This document shows, piece by piece, positions 10,900-24,143 of a stretch of 64,000 nt of DNA (positions within the stretch are counted from its first letter, which is position 1; each line of letters starts with the position of its first letter). The stretch comes from Xestospongia muta (lineage: Eukaryota; Porifera; Demospongiae; Haplosclerida; Petrosiidae). The stretch spans positions 19,665,484 through 19,729,483 of the forward strand of contig OY848918.1 of assembly GCA_963693285.1 (NCBI GenBank), given 5' to 3'. A program made the translations under genes and the position numbers. Below the pieces are notes generated by a model that did not search any database, was not told the DNA's origin, and was given only the letters and a program-made list of their open reading frames with translations.

Positions 10900-12280
10900 T
10901 ACTTTTATGATTTTTTGGAATTTTTATCCACTTGATTGTCATTTATACTTGAATAAAAATTAGGTAAACTATGTTCACAATGTTTTTTTTTATTATTACA
11001 GGTTTAATGAGTGTATTTAAGATATACTATAAACTGGGCTTTGCAATAATGTTATCATAACTAACAATAGTATATTATTCATGTATCAAAAAGAATGAGT
11101 TATGTATATACATAACTAAGTTGGAAATAATAATTCAACTTGTAATGTACAGTAAAGATATCTGTTTCTTGATCATTAGAAGAAAAGATAAATCAGATCT
11201 TTTAAAAAAAAACAGGAACAAAGTATTTAATCAACTTCCAAATTCGTGTTTATGTCCTATAATGAGGTAAATAGTTAAGAAAACACTTTTATGTCTATTC
11301 TTCATAATTTCATGCACTGTGTATAGACTATAACATAATGTTTATTGGGTATTGGTATATTAATTATCACTACTATTATGCAATGACTCAAACTTTATGT
11401 CATTAGTCTCTTTCAAACATGACATGGACAAGTTTACTTGATCGAGTACCTTAATTGCTCCAATACTTTTTTGACAATCCATACTAAGAGTTTTAATATG
11501 TTAATTCCTTATAACATACAAATTTCTGCTGCTTATGTGATATCACTGCTTCTCCTTACATTTACACACTTAGCAAAGCAACTAAAGAAGCTTTATAAAT
11601 ATACCCTACTCATGCTATTTTTACTATAGTTATATGCTATATAACTTCATGTTTTAAAATTTAGATAACTGTGCCTGTAGCATAATTATTATTTCATAAC
11701 TCCTCTTGTGACAGTTGGGGTTCATGTCTGGCCTTCTGAATGTAAATACTACTTTTCATATATCTATGAATTACTCTTACTTACTTTAACTGTTCACAAT
11801 AAAACCTGTAGCTATTCAATGAAGAATATAATGAGTTAAGTGCCTAACAGATCAAGAATTAATATATCCTTATAGTCATTAATGCAAAAGTTAGCATATT
11901 TATCAGTATATATATATATTATGTATACCACTGCTAAAATAGATTGGTTGCCTTATCTAACTCATAGTCATGTAGGCTTCATACATTTTTACAATATTGA
12001 AAGGAATTCACAACATATGATGTTTTGATTACTAATTGCTATATTTTGTCAGCTCATTTACTTCAACAAATGACTCTTTAGAAAAAAGCAAGTAAGTAAT
12101 ATATAGGAATGTCCTGTTATAAATTCCATAGTGACATCCTTTGTACTTAGGCCCATAATCTATGATATTTCTTGTGTCTAACTAATGAGACAATAGACAA
12201 TATCTTCTTAGCTCTTACAATTAACTACACAACTACCAAGTGTCAATGAGTATATCATTTATAAAAAAATTGAATGTTTA
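10900..12280. other. AT-rich spacer
   Basis: I see no exon I can support. Further kinase exons downstream of the remnant at 12287 were looked for on the minus strand and not recognised. Confidence 0.45.
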
Positions 12281-12286
12281 CTACCT

Positions 12287-12586
12287 TTCAGTTTACAAAA
12301 ACCTGGAGATCTCCATAACCATATATGGTAATAAAATATCAAGTAGATTGATCTTCAGTAGCAAATCATACACCTAACAATCTCATAAAATTATAATGTT
12401 CAACGTCTAACATCAAAACATCCTCTACTTCTCCAAATGTTAGTGAAGGTAGATCAGTTATAGTGTTACAATAAATTAGAATTAATTATATCAACCTAAC
12501 CTTTTAAAGACTTGATAGCCACATCAGTTGTTGTATCTTCCTCCATTAATTTACATCCAAATACTACACCAAAAGCATTTAGTCTT
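12287..12586 (-). pseudogene. Tyrosine-kinase-like catalytic domain fragment
   Basis: Exon A (12586 down to 12501) follows an ACAG acceptor and ends at a GTTAGG donor. It encodes a degenerate ATP-binding loop and lysine strand: NAFGVVFGCKLMEEDTT followed by DVAIKSLK (the VAIK lysine is present; the first loop glycines are lost). Exon B (about 12456 down to 12287) encodes a helix-C/strand-4 region: DLPSLTFGEVEDVLMLDVEH, then YNFMRLLGV, a stop, and later ITIYGYGDLQVFV, resembling the hinge PYM-YGDLxxFL of receptor tyrosine kinases. The stop replaces the usual Cys after LLGV, and no proper acceptor precedes exon B. Two exons of an N-lobe in the right order make the identity fairly secure; it is a relic. 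Confidence 0.65.
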
Positions 12587-13138
12587 CTGTTTTTTTCAAA
12601 TTCAGAAAAAAATAATGACATCTGCAAAGTTCGCCTTGTAATGGACAATAAGTTCATTGTAATTATTTCTAGATGACAGTATAAACTGGTACAAATTAAT
12701 AATATTATGTGAATCTTTTAGTCTAACAAAGTAATGATTTATTGAATGGTTTATTAAATCATGACATACAAGAAGAGATGTAAAGATAATATAACAATTG
12801 TACAATAGCCATCACTTAATGAAACATAGTGTAGTTATTTACAGGACACTACAATATAACATATTACAAATAAAGAAAGATTGTATTTATCATTGCTATG
12901 CAAACTTCCCTGCAAAACACCACGCCCCTAATTTTTCCTATGCCCTTTTCTATGGTATACACAATATATAAGGATATAGTATTACTATAATATTTTACAA
13001 ACAAGTGTGTATTCCTAATCAACACAAGGCTTGACATGTGACAATTTACAAAGCTATTCATTGGAATCACTACTACCTGTCCCTTAAGAGCAAACTCTAT
13101 TGTATAACTATAAGACAAGCTGTAAATTTTGTTTCAGC

Positions 13139-13325
13139 ATCGCTTCTCAGCCTATCGGCTAAGATTAAGTGAAAAAAACTGTTCTTTCGAGTTTAATAGC
13201 TCGAATGAGGATAATACATCCTCAAGCTGTTAATCCATTTTTTTCATTAGGAGTGGTATGTGAAGCTTGCTTCCCTCACTTCACGGGTTGCCCTGGTATT
13301 GCAGTACTTCCAGGTGTGGCCCACT
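13139..13325 (+). ncRNA. U2: U2-like spliceosomal snRNA with altered branch-point region
   Basis: A 187-nt match to U2 along its full length. It starts ATCGCTTCTC, has a stem I (AGCC/GGCT) and continues GGCTAAGATTAAGTG. Stem-loop IIa is TTCGAG/CTCGAA around the conserved loop TTTAATA. Stem IIb is TGAGGAT/ATCCTCA. Stem III carries GAAGCTTGCTTC, and stem-loop IV has the U2B''-binding loop TATTGCAGTACTTCCAGG. IIa and IIb differ from the human sequence but stay paired. Two key sites differ. The branch-point-recognising GUAGUA after AAGUG is replaced by seven A plus C. The Sm-like site is ATTTTTTTCA rather than ATTTTTGG. A TCCCC/GGGGA hairpin and T5 follow at 13326-13349. It is either a divergent functional variant or a structured pseudogene. 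The overlapping 107-residue ORF is a shadow. Confidence 0.9.
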
Positions 13326-13548
13326 TCCCCTTTATAGGGGATAATTTTTCAGATAACAATTATATAAATTTAATGCATTGTTTTAACAGAAGTGGTGAAT
13401 GTACTTGTTTGTATCTAAATACTTTCCATATGGTCAATGATGATGTTGTGATGGTAGCCCAAAATATAGCAGATATCGTCAATATAATATGACCCATGCA
13501 GATAGAAAGAGTACACAGACAAGCCAATAACAGAATTCAATAAAAATA

Positions 13549-13870
13549 GGGATTGTAGTAAATTACAATTTCTTTAAAAATCATTAAATATAAGGAGGTC
13601 TCAGCTAGCATATCAAACAAGCCCAAATTTGTGGCAGCAGTTGTTGAGATGAACAGTCTCATAGAAATTAAAGTCTAAAGTAAAGACTTACATGTAGAAG
13701 TCTTTCATCTCTATTCTTATTCATCTGCTTCTCTTCATAGTCTTGTCATTGCTTTATCTATCTTACAGTCACTATAATAACATGCCTTGTTAATTATGTA
13801 ACAAGTAAATTACAATTTCTTTAAAAAAATTATTAAATATAAGGATGTCTCAGCTAGCATCTAGATCATT
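13549..13870. repeat. Dispersed repeat copies 2 and 3
   Basis: 13549-13690 and 13791-13865 each repeat the AAATTACAATTTCTTTAAAA ... CTCAGCTAGCAT block of 10496-10690. They flank unique sequence just downstream of the U2-like gene. Confidence 0.8.
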
Positions 13871-14049
13871 TATCCAAAGCTAACATCACTGTTTGGTTTA
13901 AGGTTTTAGGCTCCAACCAGGATTTATCATGTATTAAGAATAACTAGTGAGCACTGTTTTAATTTATGATGAGTTAATGGCATTTATATAAACATAATTA
14001 TCAACATCTTTTCTACTGAACTACAAGCCTACAAATATTAAACTACATT

Positions 14050-14133
14050 GTAGTCAGTTTGTACATATACAAAGCATGTAGTCGGTTTGTACATATACAA
14101 AGCATGTAGTCAGTTTGTACATATACAAAGCAT
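14050..14133. repeat. 28-bp minisatellite, three copies
   Basis: Three tandem units beginning GTAGTCAGTTTGTACATATA, differing by one A/G. Each unit contains the palindrome TTTGTACATATACAAA. Confidence 0.97.
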
Positions 14134-14490
14134 TGACATATTAATATTCCTGGAATAAATACATATATACATTGATTTCAATGACTTGAATATTGAATAA
14201 ACCTCATAGTATGTACTTGTAGCCTACAACAGAATGTGCATATTCCAGGTATACATATGTCCATGTATATCCACACTTCTAATTTCAAAGACAAAATGGA
14301 TCAAGTTAATATTTTATGTAATATACTATTTTATAGAATTAAAATAACTTCATTAAATTGATTAACAAATAAATTAATATAGGATGATTTCTTAAATTGT
14401 GTAATTTCATATACTACAAAGATACTTAGCAATGTTGCTATCATGGCAAAAACTGACTTTTATAATAACTGACTTCAGAGTTCCTAATGA

Positions 14491-14620
14491 AATGACCTAC
14501 AAACTTTTAGTAGCTTTCCAAATGACTGCTATACATATATATAGTCCACCAGATCCTGAGGATCTAGTAGACTATATGTATAGCAGTCATTTGAAAAACT
14601 ACTAAAAGTTGGTAAGTCAC
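14491..14620. mobile_element. Foldback MITE-like element
   Basis: Near-perfect inverted arms of about 59 bp (14491-14549 and 14562-14620), meeting at AGATCCTGAGGATCT. The arm contains ACTTTTAGTAG and AATGACTGCTATACATATA. It sits 240 bp upstream of the orphan exon of copy C, so its insertion or an associated rearrangement may have cost that copy its exon 1. Confidence 0.8.
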
Positions 14621-14856
14621 TTGGTTAGAACAAGTGGACCTTGCTATATGTGAGACTACAATCAGCTTCATACATGATATATATGATAGTATTCAAGGGT
14701 GCTTCTTGGTGTAACATGATTGATGATGTAACAATCACCATGTGTCATAGAGTTATTAATGTTAGGTTTGGTTTAGAGTTTAGGTGATGTCATCATATAT
14801 AATGACATCACTATATGTATATATTCAGTAATTTTACTAAATAAATTTGTATACAG

Positions 14857-15075
14857 GTTTCTGGCAAGGGTATAGCATCTGGTACTTTCAAGATTTTAGT
14901 TTCTGGTGAAGAAATTCAGGTTGACGTTTCTTACAAACCTGGACAAAAGCCGTCCCTTACATCTAAAAAGTTGAGCTCTGGTCCTTATATTGTTCAGGTC
15001 ACTAATGGACCTTACATTGAAGGTATGACAGCTAACTGCACCTTCCAAGTTGTTGATCCACAATGGAAATTATGA
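14857..15075 (+). pseudogene. Small-protein family copy C, exon 2 only
   Basis: An intact exon 2 (72 residues, TGA at 15073-15075) preceded by the same intron end as copy B (AAATTTGTATACAG against AAATTTGTGTACAG). It reads SGTFKILVSGEEIQVDVSY, GQKPSLT, SSGPYIVQVTNGPYIEG and TANCTFQVVDPQ. The 3' flank to about 15230 matches copy B. Homology to copy B stops inside the intron, and no exon 1 is found back to 13.9 kb. The frame has no stops, so loss of exon 1 is recent or an alternative 5' exon exists. Confidence 0.65.
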
Positions 15076-16228
15076 GCTATGTTGCTAAACTTGAAAAAAG
15101 GAAAGATTAAAAGTACAAATAGAGACTAAATTTTTGCTGCTATGCATATTTTTTTTGTTTCCTTTATTGTATAGGCCATTATTTTATATTATGTACTTGT
15201 TAAAAATGATTTTTGATTAAGTTAACATTAATAACCTTTAATAATCTCAAAATTGTGACAAAAATTAAATATCTTAATTATCTTATTAACTGTTAATTGA
15301 CTTTTATACTTCGTTAATTATGATTAAATATATCACTTTCTGATGGTCAGCTGTAATTATCAATAGTATATTGAAAACTGTGTGTAATTGTCATCACTAG
15401 ATAATTGATGAGCTGTTGCCATGTATCTCTAGTTAAGTAATCTAGATTGCTTAATTTAATCTAATGAGCTAATAACCTTTCAGATGAAATTAAAAAAATC
15501 AAAATTATAAAAGTTTCTTAAAAGTAAATTTTGATAGTCTAATGCTTTGCTTATAATTACCTGTAACTTTGTTTTATAGTTGTCAATAATGGGAGAAGGA
15601 ACAGCATTTATGACATTCTCCTGTTAACAACCTGTAACATACATGATTGATTTAAGTGAGAACAACTGTTGTAGTTATAAAAGATATTACCTAGGTTCAC
15701 TGTTTGTACTACATATAAAAACATGCCATTAAAGGGCAGCTTTGCTATTTGAAATCTATCACCTTTTCTCACTGACAGACTCATTTGCGGTTGTTGCTTC
15801 GTTAATTATGAGTAAAATCTATTACTTTCTGATGGCTAGCTGTAATTATCAAAAATATATTGGAAGTTGTGTGCAATTGTCATCACTTGAGAATTGACTA
15901 GGTGTTGCCGTGTATCTCTAGTAAGTACTGTATATTGCTAAATTTTATCTTTTGCACAGCAGATATGAAATCCAACGAAAGAAAAAAAAATAAGCTGTTG
16001 TTTTATTGAGTTATTAAGCTGCAGTAACTATCAATATTGTATAGGATGACAGTAGCTGTTGCCCTGTCTATTGCCTTCTCCTGTTTTATTCTAAGTATAT
16101 CTGTATAGATGATATCTAAAAATGCAGAAATTCTGATATAACTAGATTCTTAACTGTTATATTTTGAAATGATCTGTTTTGGTCATTTTAACATTACAGT
16201 CTTAAATGTTGTATAATGGTTATAAACA

Positions 16229-16292
16229 CTCTCTCTCCCTCTCTCTCTCCCTCCCTCTCTCTCTCCCTCCCTCTCTCTCTCTTTCTCTCTCT

Positions 16293-16343
<51 letters not shown>
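16229..16343. repeat. (CT)n microsatellite
   Basis: Imperfect (CTCTCC)n passing into pure CT, preceded by GGTTATAAACA as in the sister units. Confidence 0.95.
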
Positions 16344-16346
<3 letters not shown>

Positions 16347-17594
16347 CAATTGTTTTAGACATTTATTTCATTTAATATATTTATCGTACAGACTTGCGAA
16401 CACATCAATTTAAGAAATCTAGTAATTAAATAAGGTTAATTTTATTTTTTTAATTATTAAAATAATGATCCTTTTTCAGATTTAATATTTTACCTTCTTC
16501 TGTAAATTTGTTTTACAATTTTCAATAATGGACAAGGGATAGTATTTATGACATTCTCCTGTAAACTACCTATAACATTCATGATTGATGTAAGGGAGAA
16601 CAGGTGTTCCAGTATCTAGTTTCACTGTCTGCATTGCATATATGAACATGTCCATTAGAGGACAGGTTTGTCTGCAACTTAGGAAATCTATCACCTTCTC
16701 TTGCTGACAGGCTGATTTGCACATATTCCCTTTTTAATTAAAGATTGAAATCTATCACCTTCTGATGGCCACCTGTAATCTCCAACAGTATATTGGTGGA
16801 TATTATCTAGCTGTTTGTCAGCTGTTTGCAATTGTCAACATTAGAGAATTGACTAGCTGTTACCTTGTATATCTAGTTAAGTAATTGATATTGCTTAATT
16901 TTACCTTTTTGCACACATGATATCAACATGCAATGAAAGGGCAGCTGTTGTCTTATTGAGTTAGGCAGTTTTAACTATCAATGAATGTATATAGTAGGGC
17001 AGGAGCTAGGAGAGCAGTTACATTGTCTACAACTTTTGATTGTGTTATAGCTATTCAGTAATGGTTGATATTTGTTTACTTTATTTTTTATGCAGATAGA
17101 AAAACATGTAGAGATATTAACATAACTAAATTTCTCTGCTTGAGTAATATTCTTAGTTAACAAAATCTTTTAACGTTCATTTAATTTGAGGAAAGGTAAC
17201 TTAATAAAATGTCATAAGGTGTTATAAGCTCATTATCTCATTATCTTTCTCTTATTTATTGATGAAGCAATAGAAGATATGTAATAAATAAAAAAATATC
17301 AAAATAACAAATGATAATTATTATAATATAGTAAACAGAGCAGATTATTATCAGAATTTACACTTAAAAAACCTTCATAAGTTTGATTTTCATTTCTTTT
17401 GAAAGATTATTAGCTCGTTCCATTAGATTAACAAGAGCCCTTGAAATACCAACAGCAAAGTCAATCATCGTTTACCGAGAGTCCATCAACAAGTGAAGAC
17501 TCGCTGATAAAATTGGTGGAAATGCAAAAATGTAAGAGGGGTAGAAAGAGATTTCACACAGATGTCATAAAAAGGTGTTATAAGCTCATTATCT

Positions 17595-17636
17595 CACTAT
17601 CTCTCTCTCTCTCTCTCTTTTGCTCTCTCTTTATGC

Positions 17637-17669
<33 letters not shown>

Positions 17670-17702
17670 TCTCTCTCTCTCTATCTTTTTCTCTCTCTCT
17701 CT
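17595..17702. repeat. (CT)n microsatellite
   Basis: Interrupted CT tract following GTGTTATAAGCTCATTATCTCACTATCT. A shorter, unexpanded version of the same context lies at 17208-17250. Confidence 0.95.
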
Positions 17703-18687
17703 AGCAACTGTTTTAGCCTTTTATTTCATTTAAAGGTGATCAGTTAGTTACACTGTACTTATACAGATTTGCATACACATCATTTTGAGAAGTCTAGTAA
17801 TTAAATAAATTTTATTTATTATTAAAAATATCAAAAAATGAGAGTTTTTAGTTTTAATTAATTACCTTATTCTGTAGGTTTGTTTAGTAGTTGTCAATAA
17901 TGAGAAAGGTAGAGTATTTATGACATTCTCCTGTTAACTACCTATAACATTCATGATTGATATAACAAAGATCAGCTGTTGTAATTACAAAAGATATTAC
18001 CTAGTTTCACTGTTTGCATTGTATATCAACATGCCATTGAAAGACAGCTTTGCCATTTGGGAAATCTATCACCTTCTCCTGGTGACTAGCTGATCTGCAG
18101 CTGTTCCCTTTTGAATTTAAGATTGAAATCTATCATCTTCTAATGGCCACCTGTAATTACAAACAGTATATTAAAGGATACTGTCTAGCTGTTTGCAATT
18201 ATCAACACTAGAGAATTGGCTAGCTGTTGCCTTGAATATTATTACATGTTGATACATGAATTTTAAGCAGAAAAGCTAAGTCATCTGCTAATAAATAACT
18301 AAACCAGATGTTCTTGTATTATGACTATCAGGAATGTTATAAGGTTTGGAGATCTCAGCCTATATCTCTTTTCTGTACTTAGATCAGGTGTTGAACCAAA
18401 CTGTTATGACTCAGCATAATAGACCTCTAAATTAGGATTGACATCTGTTTTACTGTTTTATTATATCGTCACACATTTTCTGCTGCATAACTCTCACAAT
18501 ATGCATCATGCAATGTTCTGGCTAATTAGGTATTTTAATGTTAGGTTTTTTCAAAACTTTTTTAACAAGTGCACAATAAAAAATGAAGGTCTATAAAATA
18601 AGAAAATTCAAAAATTCAAAAATTTAGCCTCTATTTGTAATGTTTTGTATTCCTCTTATCACGTTTTAGTATCTCAGCTTACTATTA

Positions 18688-18905
18688 TTATTTCCTTGAA
18701 TCAACTAATTTGAAAGTGCACTTAGCGCTTGTATTTTTAGCATAAGGTCCACTAACTATCTCAACTGCATAGGGACCTCCATTCAACTTTTTGAAATTAA
18801 AGGAAGGCATTTGTCTTTCTCCATACGTAAAATCAACCTGAATTACTTCATTTCAAATTGTCATTTTAAAAGTACCAGATGTTGAACCATGGTTTTGTTG
18901 TCTTT
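18688..18905 (-). pseudogene. Small-protein family copy D, exon 2 with in-frame stop
   Basis: Minus strand, ending with TAA at 18688-18690. It reads GSTSGTFKMTI, then TGA (complement of 18853-18855) at the position of Val/Ser in VSG, then NEVIQVDFTYGERQMPSFNF, GGPYAVEIVSGPYA and TSAKCTFKLVDSRK. Apart from the stop the domain is complete, with the GQKP block changed to ERQMP. No convincing exon 1 precedes it, although a GGAGGAGTAAG donor-like site lies near 18946. Confidence 0.8.
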
Positions 18906-19239
18906 GAATGATAAAGAATTTTAAATACTTTAGATTCAACTTACTCCTCCAAAAGTACAATCAGAAGAAAAGGGTAAGTGTTAAAGTTACAATTGATGTA
19001 AATCTCTCATGTAGTAAATATTGTGCCAAAAATAAAAGAGAAGTTATTTTCTCAGTAAAAGAGAGTAATGGACAAGAGAATTAAGGAGTGGTAGTGACCA
19101 TTTACCTAGTAATACTAAAAGAGGCATATTAGGTGCATGAGTGTAGTACTTAATAGCATTGTTTGTTTAGTTGATTATCAATTTTTACATGTTGGAGTTA
19201 CATATTGGAAAGAGGTATGTGAAAACATAACATACATTA

Positions 19240-20640
<1,401 letters not shown>

Positions 20641-20939
20641 GGCCATCAGGAGAAAATAATATTTCTTAAGTACGAACTGTAACATTTTTCATCTAATATA
20701 TTAATACCTGGAATTTAAACAGATAAATTAAGTGAAGAGCTTATCTTTCATTATGACAATGAGCCATTATATAAGTAGTTAATTTTCATACTTCTAAATT
20801 ACTGTTGAACTAGAATTGTTTTTATGCCACAACATAATAGACATGTATCTTATGAGTAATTCTGCAAGCCACTCTGCTGTCATGAAATTCCTTAACTGAT
20901 GTCAATGTGATGGAGATAAATCTATCAATCTCCATCAAT

Positions 20940-21177
20940 ACACGTTTTTTATTTTTTCATTACTTGCATTTGATATAGTAATTTAGGGTTATTATTAATG
21001 ATAACTTTATTTAAAACTTTTTTTTTTACAACTATATGATATAAAATAATGACCTATATATACAATAAGGGAACCAAAAAAGCTGTAAACCTTTAGTCTC
21101 TATTTGTACTGTTATTTATTACCTTTTTCAAATTTGCTATCACAGCTCTTTATTATTTCCTTGGATCATGTTTAAAG
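20940..21177 (-). pseudogene. Small-protein family copy E, 3' end and 3' UTR remnant
   Basis: On the minus strand, 21170-21150 encodes DPRK and a TAA. About 200 bp of 3' flank follow that match copy B (for example AGCTGTGATAGCAAATTTGA against AGCTGTGATGCCAAACTTGA, and ACAGTACAAATAGAGACTAA). The rest of the gene is cut off at 21176, exactly where piggyBac-associated sequence (AAAGGATCATGTCAAACA) begins. This looks like truncation by that insertion. Confidence 0.7.
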
Positions 21178-23200
21178 GATCATGTCAAACATATTGTCAA
21201 AAGATAAAGGTGTGATACATTATATTTTAATGTTTGTAAGCTTTCTTTATTTTCAAATTTTGATGTAGCCAATTCTAAAAGAACAATTAATAATTACTTG
21301 TTCTTTTAGATTTGGCTACATCAAAGTTTAAAAAAGAGTTTGCAACTATTCAAGTTACAAGCAAACATCCACTTTACATAGTTTATACATTATAAGATAG
21401 TCATAATATATTAATATTTACTTTGTTATATTAAGTTAGTTAGTGAACTGTCTTGTATTTAATTAAATTCTTGGAGATGTAATTATTTCATGATTGCATA
21501 CACATGATATATATTTTAAACAGATCTCATACATTGTGACATTATTCTTTCTCTGATATATGTTAATCCTGTGATGTTTCTAAATGATTGAGTGCTTATC
21601 AATATTTACTATTAAAATACCAAGGAGCTATTCGGAGCCCTACCCAATTTAATTGCAAAACAAGGAACCTCTTCTAGTACCAGGATATAATTTTCAACAA
21701 CATATATCTATCAAACTCTATTTCCAATGGCGTAGTTTTCTCAGTATAAGTGATCCAGATACATTGCAGGAGATGATGGAGGACATTGATATCAACTACA
21801 GTGATGATGATTTTGAAGGTACTGGTTATGTGAATGATGATAATTGTTTTATAAGAAAAATGAAAGTAGTATTACTTTTACTACACCTAACAGTTACTGC
21901 TACTGTGTCTGTTGTTTTTACCCTAAACTTCAACTACTGCTGCTATTGGTCCAACTTCTACTAATACGTCTCCATTTCAAGACAATCTGGAGTAACGAGA
22001 AACAACTCTCGAGAAGATCCTGTTGATTATTTCAATCAACTATGGATAAACACAATAAGTAATGAAATATTACATTAAACAAACCTCTATAGTCAACATT
22101 ATATTAACTCTCATGATGATCATCTACAGCACCATCCTATACCTTGATTGCATGATTTTACTAAACATCAATTCATCCTAGGAGAGCTCTATAATTTATT
22201 GATAACATTAGTAATCATAATAAGTGTTGTCAGTATACCATCTATTCAAATATATTGGTGCACAAATTGGCCACTTATCAATGACTGCTCTCAAAAAGTA
22301 ATGTCCATCATAAGATAAGTTTCTTTTTTTTCTAATTTCTTCATCTATCAGACAATGATAACTATACTTACTATGTACAAGTTGAATATGATCACTTATT
22401 ATAAATTTAACTAATCACTGCTCACCTGATTAGTCAGTTCCAATTATTATACACTCTGAACCAAAGCAGTAGTAAAAGAGGAGAGGATATCAGTTCTAAG
22501 AGTTGCCTATCTTTTCTTAGTACCTCCACAAAAAGCCACACAAAAGAGGGATGAAGGCTTGGATGCTTACTGATGGCGAAAGTGGCTACATGTCGAACTG
22601 GGACATCTACACTGGAAAATCTGAGTACTGAGATAGAGATTTACCACTGTCAACTCATGTTGTTCTTTACCTGATAGCTGTCCTTCAAATTAAGAGGTAT
22701 AACTACACAAGTCCATACTTGTGTAGATGGCTAAATGAAACTGGTTCTGGAATCTGTGGTACAGTCAAGCTAAGCAGAAAAGGAATACCTATTTAATCCA
22801 CAAGAGAAAAAAAGGTGAAATCACAACATACTATGATGTATGCATACTTGGAGTTAAGTGCATGGATAAAAGAGTTATGGCTGCCCTTTCTACTATTGAC
22901 TACTAAACCTGGCTATCATCTCTCACATATTGATTTCTTTCTACAGGTAGTTCAAGCTCTTATCAATAAGTACTCAACAAATACACTTATAGTACCTACT
23001 GTACCACAACATATCCCAGGCTGACTAAGTGGTCAATTTTTTCTACTCCTCAGCTTAAAAAGGGACTGTAAAGTATGCAGCGGAAGACAATCTGGTAACA
23101 GAAAACAAACCAATATCAAATGTAACATTATGTGATATTCATCTTTGTATACATCCTTGTTTTAAGAAGTATCATATGTTCAAAAACTATAAAAACATTT
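21178..23200 (+). mobile_element. piggyBac-like transposon remnant 1
   Basis: Starts with AAAGGATCATGTCAAACA and a palindrome (21263-21325: TGATGTAGCCAATTCTAAAA and its complement). At 21750-21840 an acidic N-terminal stretch reads MMEDIDINYSDDDFEGTGY. From 22510 a broken DDE_Tnp_1_7-type core reads KRGMKAWMLTDGESGYMSNW, DIYTGKSEY, then DLPLSTHVVLYL, TSPYLCRWL and GICGTVKLSRKGIP. The end (about 23060-23190) has the Cys-rich tail: KVCSGRQSGNRKQTNIKC. Multiple stops and frameshifts make it dead. A shorter homologous copy lies at 47735-49360. Confidence 0.8.
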
Positions 23201-23389
23201 ACCCTATATGTTAGTTGAACAAATTGTTTCACACACTTACAATTATTTATTTCTACATCATCATAACTGTTAATGTAGTCAGGTATAAGGTATACACAGG
23301 AAAATAAACATGTACACAATCAAATACGCTCATTTTAAGCAATACAGACCTTTACACAAAGTCTTATCCGCTGTTTCATTTACATTTTA

Positions 23390-23690
23390 CTTACCTGCCT
23401 TGTAATCAACTCAAATATCATAGTCAACTAAAGTTAAGTCAAACATGGCAAGTTAATTTTGACGCGTGCAATTCATTCAAGTCCAAACTCGTCTCTGAAA
23501 AGGGCAAGGAGAATATAGGGGAAATGAAGAGTATTTTTTAAAGAACATGTGAGTAAAAAACTTACCATTTGTACGAAGAGAATTGTAGGAAGGCTTGACC
23601 AACTTCAACCATAACATTGCAATCCCCTCTGCCCATAGCGGTTCGTGGCTGACCATACAAACTATTTTTAGACTCTTACTATAAATAGAA
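23390..23690 (-). other. Possible spliced minus-strand transcript start
   Basis: Two consensus donors (GTAAG at the complement of 23565-23569 and GTAAGT near 23385-23390) and a strong acceptor (TTGCCCTTTTCAG near 23500) are arranged as two exons. Either ATG frame in the first exon is closed soon after the splice, so it is more likely noncoding or chance. A CCACACCACGCCC box lies upstream at 23754-23766. Confidence 0.2.
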
Positions 23691-24143
23691 CAACCTCTAC
23701 TATAAATAGAAAATACAATAACTGTTAAGTAGTTGATTCAATCAAATTTTATCCCACACCACGCCCTTAGCGAGCAATTTTAGCATAACGGAGATAAAGG
23801 ATTAATAACAATTAATAACAACATATGATACAGTACATCACTTACTAAATCGTTAACTTAGTATTACAACAACCAGACTCTTTATGTGCTCATTAGTTAT
23901 TGATCAATTCTATTATTCTAACACCATCATAGCTTCACGGACATCACTTCCTCTTCATCCTGCTCCTACCACTGACTGTCTTATTAAAACATCTAAATAT
24001 CACCTGTGAAATGACAAAATTCAATTCTTTTAAATTATCTATCATTTATTTAAATATAACTATAGAATATGATAGATATATTATATAAATTCGTTACTGC
24101 TATTAAAACACCATTACTATCAACTTAATAATGTACATCATTA

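Larger units (their letters stand above)
15300..18260. repeat. Three diverged repeat units of the array (plus orientation)
   Basis: Units begin near 15540, 16500 and 17870, each with a block like TTTGTTTTATAGTTGTCAAT and AATGGGAGAAGG. Each is followed by GACATTCTCCTGTTAACTAC, TTCACTGTTTG, CATGCCATTAAAGGGCAGC, TATCACCTTCTC and CAGTATATTG blocks. The first two units end in GTTATAA plus long (CT)n. The short ORF MTVAVALSIAFSCFILSISV with its stop lies at 16046-16108. No intact member of the 135-residue family is present. Confidence 0.7.

Noticed and set aside
13169..13492. 107-residue ORF at 13169-13492
   Set aside because: It overlaps the U2-like RNA gene, and the translated part is explained by the snRNA sequence.
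23388..23400. ACTTACCTG as a possible U1 snRNA 5' end
   Set aside because: The following sequence does not resemble U1; it is better read as a splice donor on the minus strand.
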